Assembly: GCF_026391055.1 (NCBI RefSeq)
Contig: NZ_JAPLET010000022.1
Coordinates: 248,001 to 312,000, forward strand
Direction: 5' to 3'
Length of the DNA stretch: 64,000 bases
Origin: Spirosoma sp.
GTDB taxonomy: Bacteria; Bacteroidota; Bacteroidia; Cytophagales; Spirosomataceae
The notes below the pieces were generated by a model. The model searched no databases. It was not told the DNA's origin and was given only the letters and a program-made list of their open reading frames with translations. This document shows positions 33,194 through 43,000 of the stretch, piece by piece. The stretch's first letter is position 1. Each line of letters begins with the position of its first letter. The position numbers and the translations under genes are program-made.

Positions 33194-34096
33194 TCAAAAA
33201 TACCCGCCTTTCTTGCGGTCTTCCATGGCGGCTTCGGAAAGCTGGTCGTCCATGCGGGTTTCGCCCCGTTCGGAAATGCGCGTGGCCTGAATTTCGTCGA
33301 TCACTGCGTCGAGCGTGTCGGCCATCGACTCGGAGGCAGCGGTGCAGGAAATATCGCCAACGGTACGGAAACGTACCCGGCGGGTTACCAGTTGGTCGTC
33401 GGCTTCGGGTTTGATAACGCCCCCGGCAGTAGCCATCAGTTTACCATCGCGGATAAGCAACTCGCGGTCGTGGGAGAAATAAATGCTGGGAAGCTGGATT
33501 TTCTCGCGACGGATATAATTCCAGACGTCCAGTTCGGTCCAGTTTGAAATAGGGAACACCCGAACATTTTCGCCTTTATGAATCCGGCCGTTGTAGAGGT
33601 TCCATAGTTCAGGCCGCTGGCGTTTAGGGTCCCACGAGCCAAACTCGTCGCGCACGGAAAAGACGCGCTCTTTAGCCCGTGCTTTCTCCTCATCCCGACG
33701 GGCGCCCCCAATGCAGGCATCAAACTCAAACTCTTCAATCGTATCCAGTAGCGTAAACGTTTGCAGCCCGTTACGGGTGGCGTTGCGGCCGGTTGGTTCT
33801 TTCAGCTTTTTCTCCCGGATGGTGTCTTCGACATACCGAACGATGAGTTTTTCGCCGATACGCTCCGCCATAGCATCTCGGTAATCGAGGGCTTCCTGAA
33901 AATTATGGCCCGTGTCGATATGCACGAGCGGAAAAGGAAACTTACCCGGCCGAAACGCTTTGAGGGCCAGATGAACCAGGGTAATGGAATCCTTGCCACC
34001 CGAAAAAAGCAGCGCAGGGCGCTCAAACTGACCGGCTACCTCCCGCATGATGTGGATGGCTTCGGATTCGAGCTGGTCTAAATAATCTAACTTCAT
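33194..34096 (-). CDS. cysD: Sulfate adenylyltransferase subunit 2
   Basis: CysD is the catalytic ATP sulfurylase subunit. The 300-residue product from the ATG at 34096 starts M-K-L-D-Y-L-D-Q-L-E, the usual family N-terminus. The pyrophosphatase loop S32-G-G-K-D-S37 binds ATP. Other conserved stretches are H-I-D-T-G-H-N-F near 70, G-A-R-R-D-E-E-K-A-R-A-K near 132, and the C-terminal M-E-D-R-K-K-G-G-Y-F. An in-frame extension to 34177 adds 27 residues overlapping the cysH stop and is not homologous. It works with CysN in the cytoplasm. Confidence 0.97.
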   Translation of the reverse strand: MKLDYLDQLESEAIHIMREVAGQFERPALLFSGGKDSITLVHLALKAFRPGKFPFPLVHIDTGHNFQEALDYRDAMAERIGEKLIVRYVEDTIREKKLKEPTGRNATRNGLQTFTLLDTIEEFEFDACIGGARRDEEKARAKERVFSVRDEFGSWDPKRQRPELWNLYNGRIHKGENVRVFPISNWTELDVWNYIRREKIQLPSIYFSHDRELLIRDGKLMATAGGVIKPEADDQLVTRRVRFRTVGDISCTAASESMADTLDAVIDEIQATRISERGETRMDDQLSEAAMEDRKKGGYF

Positions 34097-34176
34097 TACA
34101 ATAAAAAGTGAAAGAGCGAATGAGTGAAAGAATGAGTGGCAATAAACGCCCTTACACCCTTTCACTAGTTTACTCA

Positions 34177-34908
34177 TTAAGCTTTAAATACTTCTTCGTG
34201 AACGTGTAATCCGCATTCTTTCTTGGAGTTGTCTTCCCACCACCAGCGACCCGCCCGGAAGTCTTCACCGGGTTGAATGGCCCGGGTACAGGGCTGGCAG
34301 CCGATGCTCACAAAACCCCGGTCGTGCAGAGGATTGTACGGCACGTTGTTATCTTTTACATATTGTTTTACTTCGTCAAACGTCCAGTCCATCAGTGGAT
34401 GAAACTTGAAGAGGTTATGCGACGCATCCCATTCGAGCTGGGGCATACTCTGGCGGTTGGCCGACTGTTCGGCGCGGATACCCGTGATCCATATTTTCTG
34501 TCCTTTCAGTGCCCGGTTGAGAGGTTCCACTTTTCGGATGCCGCAGCACTCTTTCCGATTCTCTACCGAATCGTAAAAGCTGTAGGGCCCTTTAGTCGTC
34601 ATCAGGGCTTCTTCGGCAGCCCGTTCGGGGAAAAACGCTTCGATTTTGGTGGCGTAGCGGTCATTGGTCTTTTTCCAGACCGAATACGTCTCCGAAAACA
34701 TCCGGCCTGTGTCGAGGGTGAAAATCCGGATGGGAATTTCGTTTGCCAGAATCAGATCGGTAATTACCTGATCTTCGTAGCCGAGGCTGGTCGAGAAAAC
34801 GACTTCGCCGGGGAATAGGGAAGCCAGTTTCCGCAGCGCGTCAACGTTGCTCAGACCGTGAACTTGTTCGGTCAGGCTTTCCAGTGTGTGTGTCGGTTCA
34901 GCAATCAT
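34177..34908 (-). CDS. cysH: Adenylyl-sulfate (APS) reductase, CysH family, iron-sulfur type
   Basis: The 243-residue enzyme reduces activated sulfate to sulfite with thioredoxin. It has C121-C122, C204-x-x-C207 and the redox-active C232 in E-C-G-L-H. The CC...CxxC set binds a [4Fe-4S] cluster and is the established mark of assimilatory APS reductases, while PAPS reductases such as that of E. coli have only the last Cys. The absence of a cysC gene here agrees with direct use of APS. S-T-S-L-G-Y-E-D near 40 is the nucleotide-binding loop. The start at 34908 is preferred over a longer frame to 34944. The reductase for sulfite is not in the window. Confidence 0.93.
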   Translation of the reverse strand: MIAEPTHTLESLTEQVHGLSNVDALRKLASLFPGEVVFSTSLGYEDQVITDLILANEIPIRIFTLDTGRMFSETYSVWKKTNDRYATKIEAFFPERAAEEALMTTKGPYSFYDSVENRKECCGIRKVEPLNRALKGQKIWITGIRAEQSANRQSMPQLEWDASHNLFKFHPLMDWTFDEVKQYVKDNNVPYNPLHDRGFVSIGCQPCTRAIQPGEDFRAGRWWWEDNSKKECGLHVHEEVFKA

Positions 34909-34944
34909 ACAAAAGGGCGGGATTGAACCCGTATTTATAGTCAA

Positions 34945-36069
34945 TTAACGGACCTGTGCCCGTTGTGACAGGTTTACCGCCTTGCCTGTTTTGGCCGATT
35001 GTCGGGCGGCATCCAATATTTCCATGACGATAATATTATTTTCTAAAGACGTTAATTCATCGGCTTTAGTTTCGCCATGTATCAGCTTCGCGAAGTATGC
35101 AAATGGGTCAGTAGCAGGCGCATCGGCGGGTGTTGCCTCGGTCGGACGTTCGGTTTTGTCGTCTTTGAACCGGATGCGCATCCGGGTACCATCAACCGTA
35201 AAGACATAGCCAGTCTGCCCGTAGACTTCCATGTCTTTGCGACCAAAGGGCCAGTTCCAGGACCCCTGGATGATGGTTTGGGTTTTGGGATAAGTCAAAA
35301 CAATTGTCCCTTCATCATCTACTTTCGGGTAAATATCCGGTTTGATCTGTTGGGTTACCGCCAGAACCGAGAGCGGCCGCTGGTTGTGCATAAGCCAGGT
35401 GGAGAGATTAGCTCCGTAACAGCCAAAGTCAAACAAGGCACCGGCACCGTTGGTAACCGGGTCTGTGAGCCAGTTCAGGAACTCTTTACTCACCCCAATT
35501 TCTTTGGGTCCCTCGTGACCATCGTGAACGACAATTTTTCGCAAATCACCAATCGACTTGGTCGTGTTGGCAATTTCATAGGCTTTATGATTGCTTCCGT
35601 ACCAGGTTGTTTCGTAGTTTGTCAGGAGCTGGATCGTGTGTTTTTTGGCCAGTGCTTCCATCTGTTTAGCATCGGCAAAGGTCGTTGCCAGTGGTTTTTC
35701 AACCATCACATGAATACCACGGGGAGCACAAACGGCGACCGTTTTTTTATGATCGACAATCGGGCCAAAATCCGTTACAGCTTCCGGCTTCGTTTTGTCG
35801 AGCATTTCGGCTAGCGTAGGATAAACCAGGCTCATACTAAACCCATGCCGCTTAGCGAGTTTTTCGGCCAGTTCCCGGTTCGGTTCGGCAATTCCTACGA
35901 TTTCAATGTCAGTCTGAGCTGTTTTGCCAAAGGCTTTGTTCAGAATCCCATGCACATGGTCATGCGCCATACCCGCAATTCCCACACGAAGCGGCTTTTT
36001 AGGTGTTTGGGCGTTCACAAGCTGGGTAGTAATAAGTAATAGGGTGAGGAAAAACGCATTAAGTTTCAT
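34945..36069 (-). CDS. Secreted Gfo/Idh/MocA family oxidoreductase
   Basis: The 374-residue protein has a Sec signal peptide (M-K-L-N-A-F-F-L-T-L-L-L-I, cleavage after V-N-A). The Rossmann half V-G-I-A-G-M-A-H-D-H-V-H-G follows, with E-K-P-L-A near 125 as the Gfo/Idh/MocA hallmark and a C-terminal alpha/beta domain. Such enzymes use tightly bound or free NAD(P) on sugars or cyclitols; exported members exist in Bacteroidota. The signal has no twin-arginine motif, so how it acquires cofactor is unclear. It sits between metZ and cysH on the same strand, with a possible promoter of its own, and its link to sulfur metabolism may only be positional. Confidence 0.88.
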   Translation of the reverse strand: MKLNAFFLTLLLITTQLVNAQTPKKPLRVGIAGMAHDHVHGILNKAFGKTAQTDIEIVGIAEPNRELAEKLAKRHGFSMSLVYPTLAEMLDKTKPEAVTDFGPIVDHKKTVAVCAPRGIHVMVEKPLATTFADAKQMEALAKKHTIQLLTNYETTWYGSNHKAYEIANTTKSIGDLRKIVVHDGHEGPKEIGVSKEFLNWLTDPVTNGAGALFDFGCYGANLSTWLMHNQRPLSVLAVTQQIKPDIYPKVDDEGTIVLTYPKTQTIIQGSWNWPFGRKDMEVYGQTGYVFTVDGTRMRIRFKDDKTERPTEATPADAPATDPFAYFAKLIHGETKADELTSLENNIIVMEILDAARQSAKTGKAVNLSQRAQVR

Positions 36070-36163
36070 ACTGGCATTTCTGATTTACCGGATTCTATCC
36101 GAATGACTTTATTACGACGATTCTCAGGCTTCTGTAGGTGGAATGATATTCCGTTCCACGCTA

Positions 36164-36171
36164 CAAAACTA
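36164..36171 (-). promoter_or_regulatory. Possible -7 box of the Gfo/Idh gene
   Basis: TAGTTTTG on the minus strand matches TAnnTTTG, 94 bases before the start codon. The leader then contains a GTGGAA...TTCCAC inverted repeat (about 36138-36159). No -33 TTG is evident. Confidence 0.35.
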
Positions 36172-36224
36172 AACCTAAGCGGCTTCTACTCTTATAAATC
36201 AGGTTGTTGTGCCAATACAGAATC

Positions 36225-37433
36225 TTAGTCCACATTTACTTTGATGATCTCGGCCGATTTCTCGACAGCCTGGGTAAAGTCGGCGATCAGATCGCTGATT
36301 GCTTCGAGACCAACAGAAATGCGGATCAGGCCTGGTGTGATTCCCAGAGCGGCTTTCTCTTCGGGCTTAAGTTTCGCGTGAGTTGTGGTGTTCGGGTTCG
36401 TTACGATGGTGCGCGAATCGCCGAGATTGGACGAAAGCGTTGGAATCGTCAGCGCATCGAAGAACGCTTTTACGCGCTCGAATCCCCCTTCCAGTTCAAT
36501 TGTTACAATGGCACCGCCCGCGCTCATCTGCTTCTTCGCCAGCTCAAACTGTGGGTGAGAAGGAAGGAACGGATAGAGAACCCGCTCCACATCGGTATGA
36601 CCATTCAGCGCTTCGGCGAGTTGCAGGGCGTTGCGGCAGTGGCGTTCCATGCGCAAGTCCAGCGTTTCCAGGCTCTTCGACAGAATCCAGGCATTGAACG
36701 GCGATAGCGACGGGCCGGTATGCCGGGCAAAGAATCGGATCGGCTGAATCAAATCGGCCCGACCCACTACGATACCGCCCAGAACACGTCCCTGCCCATC
36801 CATGTATTTGGTGGCCGAGTGTATGGATAAATCGGCTCCCAGGTCGAGAGGTGTTTGAAGGATAGGCGTGGCAAAGCAGTTATCGACGTTCAGGATAAAG
36901 CCGTATTTCGCTTTCAGGCGGGCCAGCATCTCCAGATCGACCAGTTCCAGACCGGGGTTGGAAGGCGTTTCCAGATACACCATACGGGCGGCAGGTCTTC
37001 CATTGTTTGGCTGAATGGCCGCTTCCCATTCGGCTTCGGTGGCTGTGGCATCCAAATAGGTATGGCTGATACCCCACTTGCTCAGAATCTGGGTGATGAT
37101 CTGGTGAGCGGAGCCAAATAAAGCCCGGCAGGCAACCAGGTGATCGCCAGATTTTAGCAAGGCGGCCATGCTGGCAAAAACGGCGGCCATCCCGGTGCCC
37201 GTGGCAATACCATCTTCGGCATTTTCGAGCATGCAGACTTTCTCGACAAACTCCGTAACGTTGGGGTTTGAGAAGCGGGAATAGATATTGCCTTCTTCCG
37301 TTTCTTCAAACAGGGCTTTCCCCTGTTCGGCGCTTTCGAAGGTGAAACTCGATGTTAAATATAAAGGAACGGAGTGCTCCCGATTGCCGGATTTATCCGT
37401 CTGTATCCGAATCGCTTTAGTTTGTTTTTCCAT
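36225..37433 (-). CDS. metZ: O-succinylhomoserine sulfhydrylase (trans-sulfuration PLP enzyme)
   Basis: The 402-residue enzyme belongs to the Cys/Met metabolism PLP family. The PLP Lys is K209 in S-I-H-S-A-T-K-Y-M-D-G-Q-G-R, and Y51-S-R-F-S-N-P-N is the conserved N-terminal phosphate-binding stretch. The wording R-F-F-A-R-H-T-G-P-S-L-S-P-F-N-A-W is characteristic of MetZ. MetZ joins sulfide to an activated homoserine to make homocysteine, giving the cluster an outlet for reduced sulfur. Whether the acyl group is succinyl or acetyl cannot be decided. The start at 37433 (M-E-K-Q-T-K-A-I-R) is preferred over 37463, whose extra codons fall in an inverted repeat. Confidence 0.92.
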   Translation of the reverse strand: MEKQTKAIRIQTDKSGNREHSVPLYLTSSFTFESAEQGKALFEETEEGNIYSRFSNPNVTEFVEKVCMLENAEDGIATGTGMAAVFASMAALLKSGDHLVACRALFGSAHQIITQILSKWGISHTYLDATATEAEWEAAIQPNNGRPAARMVYLETPSNPGLELVDLEMLARLKAKYGFILNVDNCFATPILQTPLDLGADLSIHSATKYMDGQGRVLGGIVVGRADLIQPIRFFARHTGPSLSPFNAWILSKSLETLDLRMERHCRNALQLAEALNGHTDVERVLYPFLPSHPQFELAKKQMSAGGAIVTIELEGGFERVKAFFDALTIPTLSSNLGDSRTIVTNPNTTTHAKLKPEEKAALGITPGLIRISVGLEAISDLIADFTQAVEKSAEIIKVNVD

Positions 37434-37445
37434 ATTGTTTAGGCT

Positions 37446-37491
37446 AAGCTCTGGCTTGGCCACTGAGAATTAACAGGCCAAGCCAGAGCTT
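37446..37491 (-). repeat. 16-bp inverted repeat between tauE and metZ
   Basis: AAGCTCTGGCTTGGCC (37446-37461) is the exact reverse complement of GGCCAAGCCAGAGCTT (37476-37491). The hairpin lies just before the metZ start and could end part of the tauE transcript or protect its 3' end. No T-tract follows. Confidence 0.5.
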
Positions 37492-37501
37492 GGCCCAAAC
37501 A

Positions 37502-38569
37502 CTAAAAGAACTTAATAATTTTTCGCAAACTTACGAGGATCACCACAATTCCGACCAGGATCATCATGGTTTTTATGGGTAATTTCTGAGCTAAACGGGC
37601 CGCTATCGGAGCCGCAATCATACCACCCAGAATCAGTCCCAGAATAACCATCCCGTAGTTATCCAGCCCGGCATACAGGGCGAATACAACCGATGACGCA
37701 AACGAGACAAAGAACTCCGCCAGATTGACCGACCCAATCGTATAACGCGGGTGCCGACCTGATGCAATGAGCGTAGAGTTAACGATTGGCCCCCAGCCAC
37801 CGCCCCCAATGGCATCGACAAACCCGCCAAACCACGCCAGTAGTCCAATCTGGCGAACGGGCTTTTTCTTGGGATTCTTGGCCAAGGCTTTCTTCAAAAT
37901 CAGAATGCCCAAAATGACCGTATACACAGAAATGGCCGGGCTCAGGTATTGAGCTACAATCTCCATGTCGGCAAGTTTTGTTATCAGGAAAGCACCCAGC
38001 GCGGCACCAATAACCCCCGGAATCAGGACAATCTTGAATAGGCGACTGTTTACGTTACCGAATTTCAGGTGCATATAGCCCGACACGCCACTGGTGAAAA
38101 TCTCGGAACTGTGTACGCTGGCCGTGGCAAATAAAGGGCTAATGCCAACGCTCGTCAGAAAAGTAGTAGCGGTAACGCCATACGCCATACCCAGAGCGCC
38201 ATCAATCATCTGGGCCACAAAACCAGCCATGATGAAGTAAAAAATGTCGGGTGTGAGGTCTATCGTGCTGGCTAAGAGCGTCAGCCGGTCCAGCGTGAAG
38301 TAGCTGAAAAGGAGATGACCAACCAGCATTAAGGCCAGCGCTGAAAAAACATAAATCGCAATTTCGGTCCGATTACGTCGACGTAGTAGGGGGCTTGGTG
38401 CGTCGGTCTGTACACTGGCAGCCGGAAAAGTGGTCCGTATGATAGCTGCCTGTGAAGAGGCATTAACGCCCTGAATCGTGATCGTTAGCCCATTCAGGTC
38501 GAGTTCCGGATTGGGAGTAGTGAGCGAATCAGAGGTCGAATCGGTTGCAGAGACAATCCGCTGGGACAT
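37502..38569 (-). CDS. TauE/SafE family sulfite/anion exporter
   Basis: The 355-residue membrane protein has eight or so transmembrane helices with the TauE/SafE features: G-F-V-A-Q-M-I-D-G-A-L-G-M-A-Y-G-V near residue 115, and a second copy-like motif G-G-F-V-D-A-I-G-G-G-G-W-G-P near 250. These repeats are the family pore regions. The family moves sulfite, sulfoacetate or related anions. Place at the head of the cys/met cluster supports a sulfur anion as substrate. The first 70 residues are polar and unusual for the family (Ser/Thr-rich, then an Arg-rich turn before the first helix), perhaps a regulatory extension. The long leader with terminator-like hairpin is described separately. Confidence 0.9.
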   Translation of the reverse strand: MSQRIVSATDSTSDSLTTPNPELDLNGLTITIQGVNASSQAAIIRTTFPAASVQTDAPSPLLRRRNRTEIAIYVFSALALMLVGHLLFSYFTLDRLTLLASTIDLTPDIFYFIMAGFVAQMIDGALGMAYGVTATTFLTSVGISPLFATASVHSSEIFTSGVSGYMHLKFGNVNSRLFKIVLIPGVIGAALGAFLITKLADMEIVAQYLSPAISVYTVILGILILKKALAKNPKKKPVRQIGLLAWFGGFVDAIGGGGWGPIVNSTLIASGRHPRYTIGSVNLAEFFVSFASSVVFALYAGLDNYGMVILGLILGGMIAAPIAARLAQKLPIKTMMILVGIVVILVSLRKIIKFF

Positions 38570-38612
38570 AAGGTATAAACTCTATAGAGTTAATGGATTA
38601 ATTCTCTTATGA

Positions 38613-38635
38613 AAAACGGCACATCGACGTGCCGC
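38613..38635 (-). terminator. Terminator-like hairpin in the tauE leader
   Basis: On the minus strand CGGCAC (38635-38630 region) pairs with GTGCCG around GTCGAT and is followed by five T (complement of 38613-38617). It lies between the promoter box and the tauE start, so it would stop transcription before the gene unless prevented. A second small hairpin (38659-38676, ACTTTGG...CCAAAGT) precedes it. Confidence 0.6.
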
Positions 38636-38691
38636 TGGTTTTGATGAAGTTTCGTTGACTTTGGTAAGCCAAAGTTGTTGAGAAGTGCAGC

Positions 38692-38699
38692 AAAGGTAC
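38692..38699 (-). promoter_or_regulatory. -7 box of the tauE-metZ transcript
   Basis: TACCTTTG on the minus strand matches TAnnTTTG exactly. A TTG (complement of 38721-38723) lies 21 bases upstream, near the normal Bacteroidota spacing. The predicted leader to the tauE ATG is about 115 bases. Confidence 0.65.
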
Positions 38700-38741
38700 G
38701 AAAAGGAAGTGAATACATGCAAGCCAGCGGCATTAAACCGC

Positions 38742-39893
38742 TCAGCCTGCCCGCAATATCTCGGCTACTAAAATGCCCAGATATGAGCCAATTGCGTTGC
38801 CCAGGGAGCCAACCAGTACCGCCGGAAGTTGTAATTCCGGTCGGTTAAGGCTCTTAGCCAAAGCTAGTGCGGAGGTTGCTCCGCCGATATTAGCCTGAGA
38901 AGCAATACTTAGCACATCCCAATCCTGTTTAAAAAAGGCGCCCACACCAAAGACGATACAGGCATGGATAAACACTAGGGTTAGAATCATGCCGAAGAGT
39001 ATGATCGCCAGCCGACCGTTGTGAAGAAGGGTGGCAATATCGCAATAGGCACCGATCACGGCCAGGAAAATATAGATACCAAATAACCCGAGCAATCGAC
39101 TTCCCCGGAGTCTGTTTACTACGCGAAACTGGGCCAGTGCCAGAGCAATGGTGGTTAAAATCAGCACGAAAGGAACCGTAGGAGCAAGGGTAACCAACTG
39201 TTTTGAAAGGAAAATGGACCCAAAACCCAAGGTTAATAAAAGGGCCAGATCGTAGGGGCTCATTGTCTCGGCATCGGCAAATGAATCAGTCCCGCCCGCT
39301 ATAGTTCCTGATGCGACTGTTGAACTTGTCGGAATATGTCTTGGAAACCGGCTTTGGAAAAAGCGGGGTAACGCCAGTGTTGCTGCCATCCACAGAGCCG
39401 TTAGAATGTTATCGGCTGCTGTTGAGGCAACGAACAGATTACCCGCTTTCGATACACCGTAATGCAGGGCAACGGCGTGAAAGTTAACGCTGCCACCAAT
39501 GTAGGTTCCGGTAAACATACCCGCCAGAGCATAATACAATTTACCGACGGTGTTCGGGGCGGCAAATAGCCAGACGCTGGTGAAAACGCCCATAATCGTA
39601 CCCAGTGAGCCGATGAGAAACATCGTTACCATAGGCAGGCCAGCTCGGCGCAAGTCTTTCAGGTTAACACTCAGTAAAAGAAGGAAGAGCGAGAAGGGAG
39701 CTACATAGTTAAAAATTCCCTCGTAAAGGGGTATTTCTGTTGTGGGAATAAGGTAAAGATTAGCCTCGATAGCGGTAAGAATAATAATTAGTAGAGCCGT
39801 TCCAATATGACGAAAGCCGGGTTTGGTAGAGAGCCATTCGCAGACGATGACATTCAGACAGAGGATGAAAAGAACAAAAATTGAGTTTGCCAC
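38742..39893 (-). CDS. DUF819 family membrane protein
   Basis: The 383-residue protein has about ten transmembrane helices and matches DUF819, a family of uncharacterised integral membrane proteins with distant transporter-like character. Visible family features are F-T-G-T-Y-I-G-G-S-V-N-F-H-A-V near residue 127, and I-A-S-Q-A-N-I-G-G-A-T-S-A-L-A-L-A near 335. These are glycine-rich helix breaks placed symmetrically as in inverted-repeat transporters. No enzyme neighbour indicates a substrate. The tauE promoter begins just after its stop codon, so the two are probably separate units, though a read-through is possible. The start at 39893 gives a normal first helix. Confidence 0.88.
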   Translation of the reverse strand: MANSIFVLFILCLNVIVCEWLSTKPGFRHIGTALLIIILTAIEANLYLIPTTEIPLYEGIFNYVAPFSLFLLLLSVNLKDLRRAGLPMVTMFLIGSLGTIMGVFTSVWLFAAPNTVGKLYYALAGMFTGTYIGGSVNFHAVALHYGVSKAGNLFVASTAADNILTALWMAATLALPRFFQSRFPRHIPTSSTVASGTIAGGTDSFADAETMSPYDLALLLTLGFGSIFLSKQLVTLAPTVPFVLILTTIALALAQFRVVNRLRGSRLLGLFGIYIFLAVIGAYCDIATLLHNGRLAIILFGMILTLVFIHACIVFGVGAFFKQDWDVLSIASQANIGGATSALALAKSLNRPELQLPAVLVGSLGNAIGSYLGILVAEILRAG

Positions 39894-40093
39894 GATAAAT
39901 GGTCATTGGGGAAAATACTTAGAGGAGATCGGAATGTAACCAGCAGTCCTTTGATTTTGGCTTCAAGGTACAAAATAACATGGTGTACTAAGGGCCATAT
40001 GTAAAATATTAAGGGGTTTAAAATGATATTTGCGAAACAAATACTTAATTTGTGCTAAATTTTATTATATATTTTAATCTTAACTTACAAAAG

Positions 40094-43000
40094 ATGAACA
40101 GAAAACTACTCCTATTTGTATGGCTGTTTTTTTGTATTACCAGTTTGGTATTTGCTCAGGAACAAGCTGTTACGGGAAAGGTGACCGATGCAGAGGGCAC
40201 GCCGATTCCAGGTGCCAGTGTTGTGTTGAAGGGGCGATCGGTAGGTACAAATACGGATGCCACTGGAAGCTTTAAGCTTAACGCCCCAGCCAATGGAACA
40301 CTCATCTTCAGTTTTATTGGATTCACTACACAGGAAGTAGCCATCGGCAACCGATCTGTGGTAAATGTGCAGTTGGCCGATGGTAATCAACAACTCGATG
40401 AGGTTATTGTAACGGGACTTGCAACCAGCGTAAAACGCTCAAATTCGGCTAATGCCGTCGCCAGTTTATCTGCCAAACAACTTACAGGGGTAACCACACC
40501 TGTAACCACCGATGGTGCCATGCAGGGTAAGCTTGCGGGCGCCAATATTCAGGCCAACGGGTCGGTACCAGGTGGCGGTTTTAACGTACAATTGCGGGGT
40601 GTATCTACGCTGGGATCATCGGCCTCACAACCGCTGTATATTGTTGATGGTGTTTATATTGACAATGGGCAGTATTCCAGTGGTCGTTCGGAAGCTAACA
40701 AAGCCGGGGCTGGTTCATCGACCGCTTCGCAGGATAACAATGGTAACCGCTTGGCCGATCTGAACCCCGACGATATCGAAAGCATGGAAGTGCTGAAAGG
40801 TTCATCGGCAGCGGCCATCTATGGAACCCGCGCTAACGCCGGGGTTATCATCATTACCACCAAGCGGGGTAAAGGCGGACGAACCAATGTCTCGTTTGGC
40901 CAGGATCTGGGGATTTCCAACGCCTATAGTTACTATGGCGGAGCTGACTGGACAGCCGACAAACTGACTAATTACTTCTCAGCCGCTGACGTCTCGAAAC
41001 TACAGGCAGCCAAGCAAAATGGTACCTATACGGATTGGGAACGGGTTATTTATGGTGAAACCGGTTCGATTAAAAATACCCACCTGAGTGTGACGGGTGG
41101 TAATGAGAAAACCAAATTCTACGTAAACGGCAGCGCTTCGAACGAAACAGGTATCATCAAAAATACGGGTTTTACCCGCTATTCGATCCGGGCCAATATT
41201 GACCATAAACTGAACAACTGGATTGACTTCGGCATCTCGACAAACTATGTCAATTCCAACAACGACCGGGGTTGGACAGGTAATGATAACTCGAACATTA
41301 ACTACGGTTACTCATTGCCCTACACCAAGCCCTACACCAACCTGTATCCGGACGCAACCGGCGTTTATCCCGATAACGACCCCAGTGTAGGCGAAAACCC
41401 GCTGGCTATTCGGGACCGGGCGGTTAACAACCAGAAAGTGAATCGCTTCATTCAGGGATTCAACGCCAACTTTCGGCTCATCAACAACGCAACGACTTCG
41501 CTGACCATTAAAGTAAACGGCGGGCTGGATTACCAGAGTGGTTTCGCTACCATCTGGCTACCCACGGATTTACAGTCACAGCGGCAGGAAGCCAACCCTG
41601 GCTTTGCGCAGGATACCCGCACCGAAGTGTACAATTCCAACATTCAGGTAGCCGGGGTATTTACCCATTCCGCTATGGGTGGCAAACTTAACCTGACATC
41701 GTCGGCCGGGGCTGTCCGTCTGCATCGGGACTTTAATTATAACTACGTACGGGGACAGAAATTGCCCGTGGGTGTTTCCAACCCGGCGCGGGGTGGTGTA
41801 CAGTCGATCGCTGCTGAATACCAGCGTAATACGGACGTTGGTATTTTCGCCCAGCAGGAAGCTAACTACGATGATAAAGTTATTGGAACCGTCGGCATTC
41901 GTTTCGATAAATCGGACTTGAACGGCAATAACTTTGATAAATATTATGCGTTCCCAAAAGCATCGCTGGCTGTTAACCTGACTCGTTTTGGTAACTGGGC
42001 GATGGCTTCGAGTGCCATCAGCGCCCTTAAACCGCGCATTGCCTACGGGGCAACGGCTGGTTTGCCAAGCTGGGGAACACCCTACTCGCAGCTAGGATCG
42101 ACCGGTATTGGCGGATTGAGCGGCTTACAGCCATCAACGGTATTAGGTAACAACCAGATCAAGCCGGAACGCGCTACCGAATTGGAATATGGACTGGATT
42201 TCGGCTTGTTCAACAACCGGATTACCGGCGAATTCACCTTGTACAACAAGAAAGTGTTCGATCTGATCCAGCCGTTGACTACAGCCCCAACCACGGGGGT
42301 TACATCTACGAACATCAACGCGGCCGATTTAGTGAACCGGGGTCTTGAATTGACCATCGGCGCTGAGGTTATCCGCAGTAAAGCCATTACCTGGTTCGTT
42401 CAGCCGATCTTCTGGTTCAACCGCTCTGAAATTACTCGTCTGGACATTCCGGAGCGCCTTACGGGTGGTTTTGGGGCTACGTTTGGTCAGTGGCGTGTAA
42501 AACAGGGGTACTCACCAACCCAGATCGTGGGCCAGCCTCGTACGTTACCGACAACCGATCCCGGCTACGCGTCTTCCTGGACAAGCTATGGCGATCAGCA
42601 GCCTAAGTACGAATTCTCGCTTAATCAGCGGGTTACGTTCCTGAAAAACTTCGAGTTTTCGGCTTTGCTGCACTACCGGCACAAGTTCACCGTTGTTTCG
42701 CTCCAACGCGTTTTGTGGGATGAAGGCGGGAACACCTCTGACTGGAACAGCACGAGCTTAGGATTGACGGATGGTGGTAAAGTAGCTGGTTCTGGCGATC
42801 AGGTGGCACCAAACGGTATTGCCCGCCAGAATGTGAATGGGCTGGACGCCAATGGTGTCCCCCGCGAAGGCTATAACCCGTCAATTGCCAGTTTCCTGAA
42901 AATGCGTGAGGTTTCGTTGTATTATCGGGTACCAAAAGCGGTGCTTGGCTCAGCTTTCCGCAACGTAATTCAGGGGGTACGCGTTGGCGTTTCGGGAACG

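Noticed and set aside
34097-34176. Tandem AGTGAAAG/GAATG words between cysH and cysD as a regulatory repeat
   Set aside because: Low-complexity intercistronic sequence with few copies; nothing beyond drift is needed to explain it.
35077-35814. Open frame of 245 codons opposite the Gfo/Idh gene
   Set aside because: Antisense to a gene with signal peptide and family motifs; composition is that of a reverse reading.
37434-37501. SAM-type riboswitch before metZ
   Set aside because: The gap is only 68 bases and holds a simple 16-bp inverted repeat; it does not resemble the SAM-I or SAM-II motifs I know.
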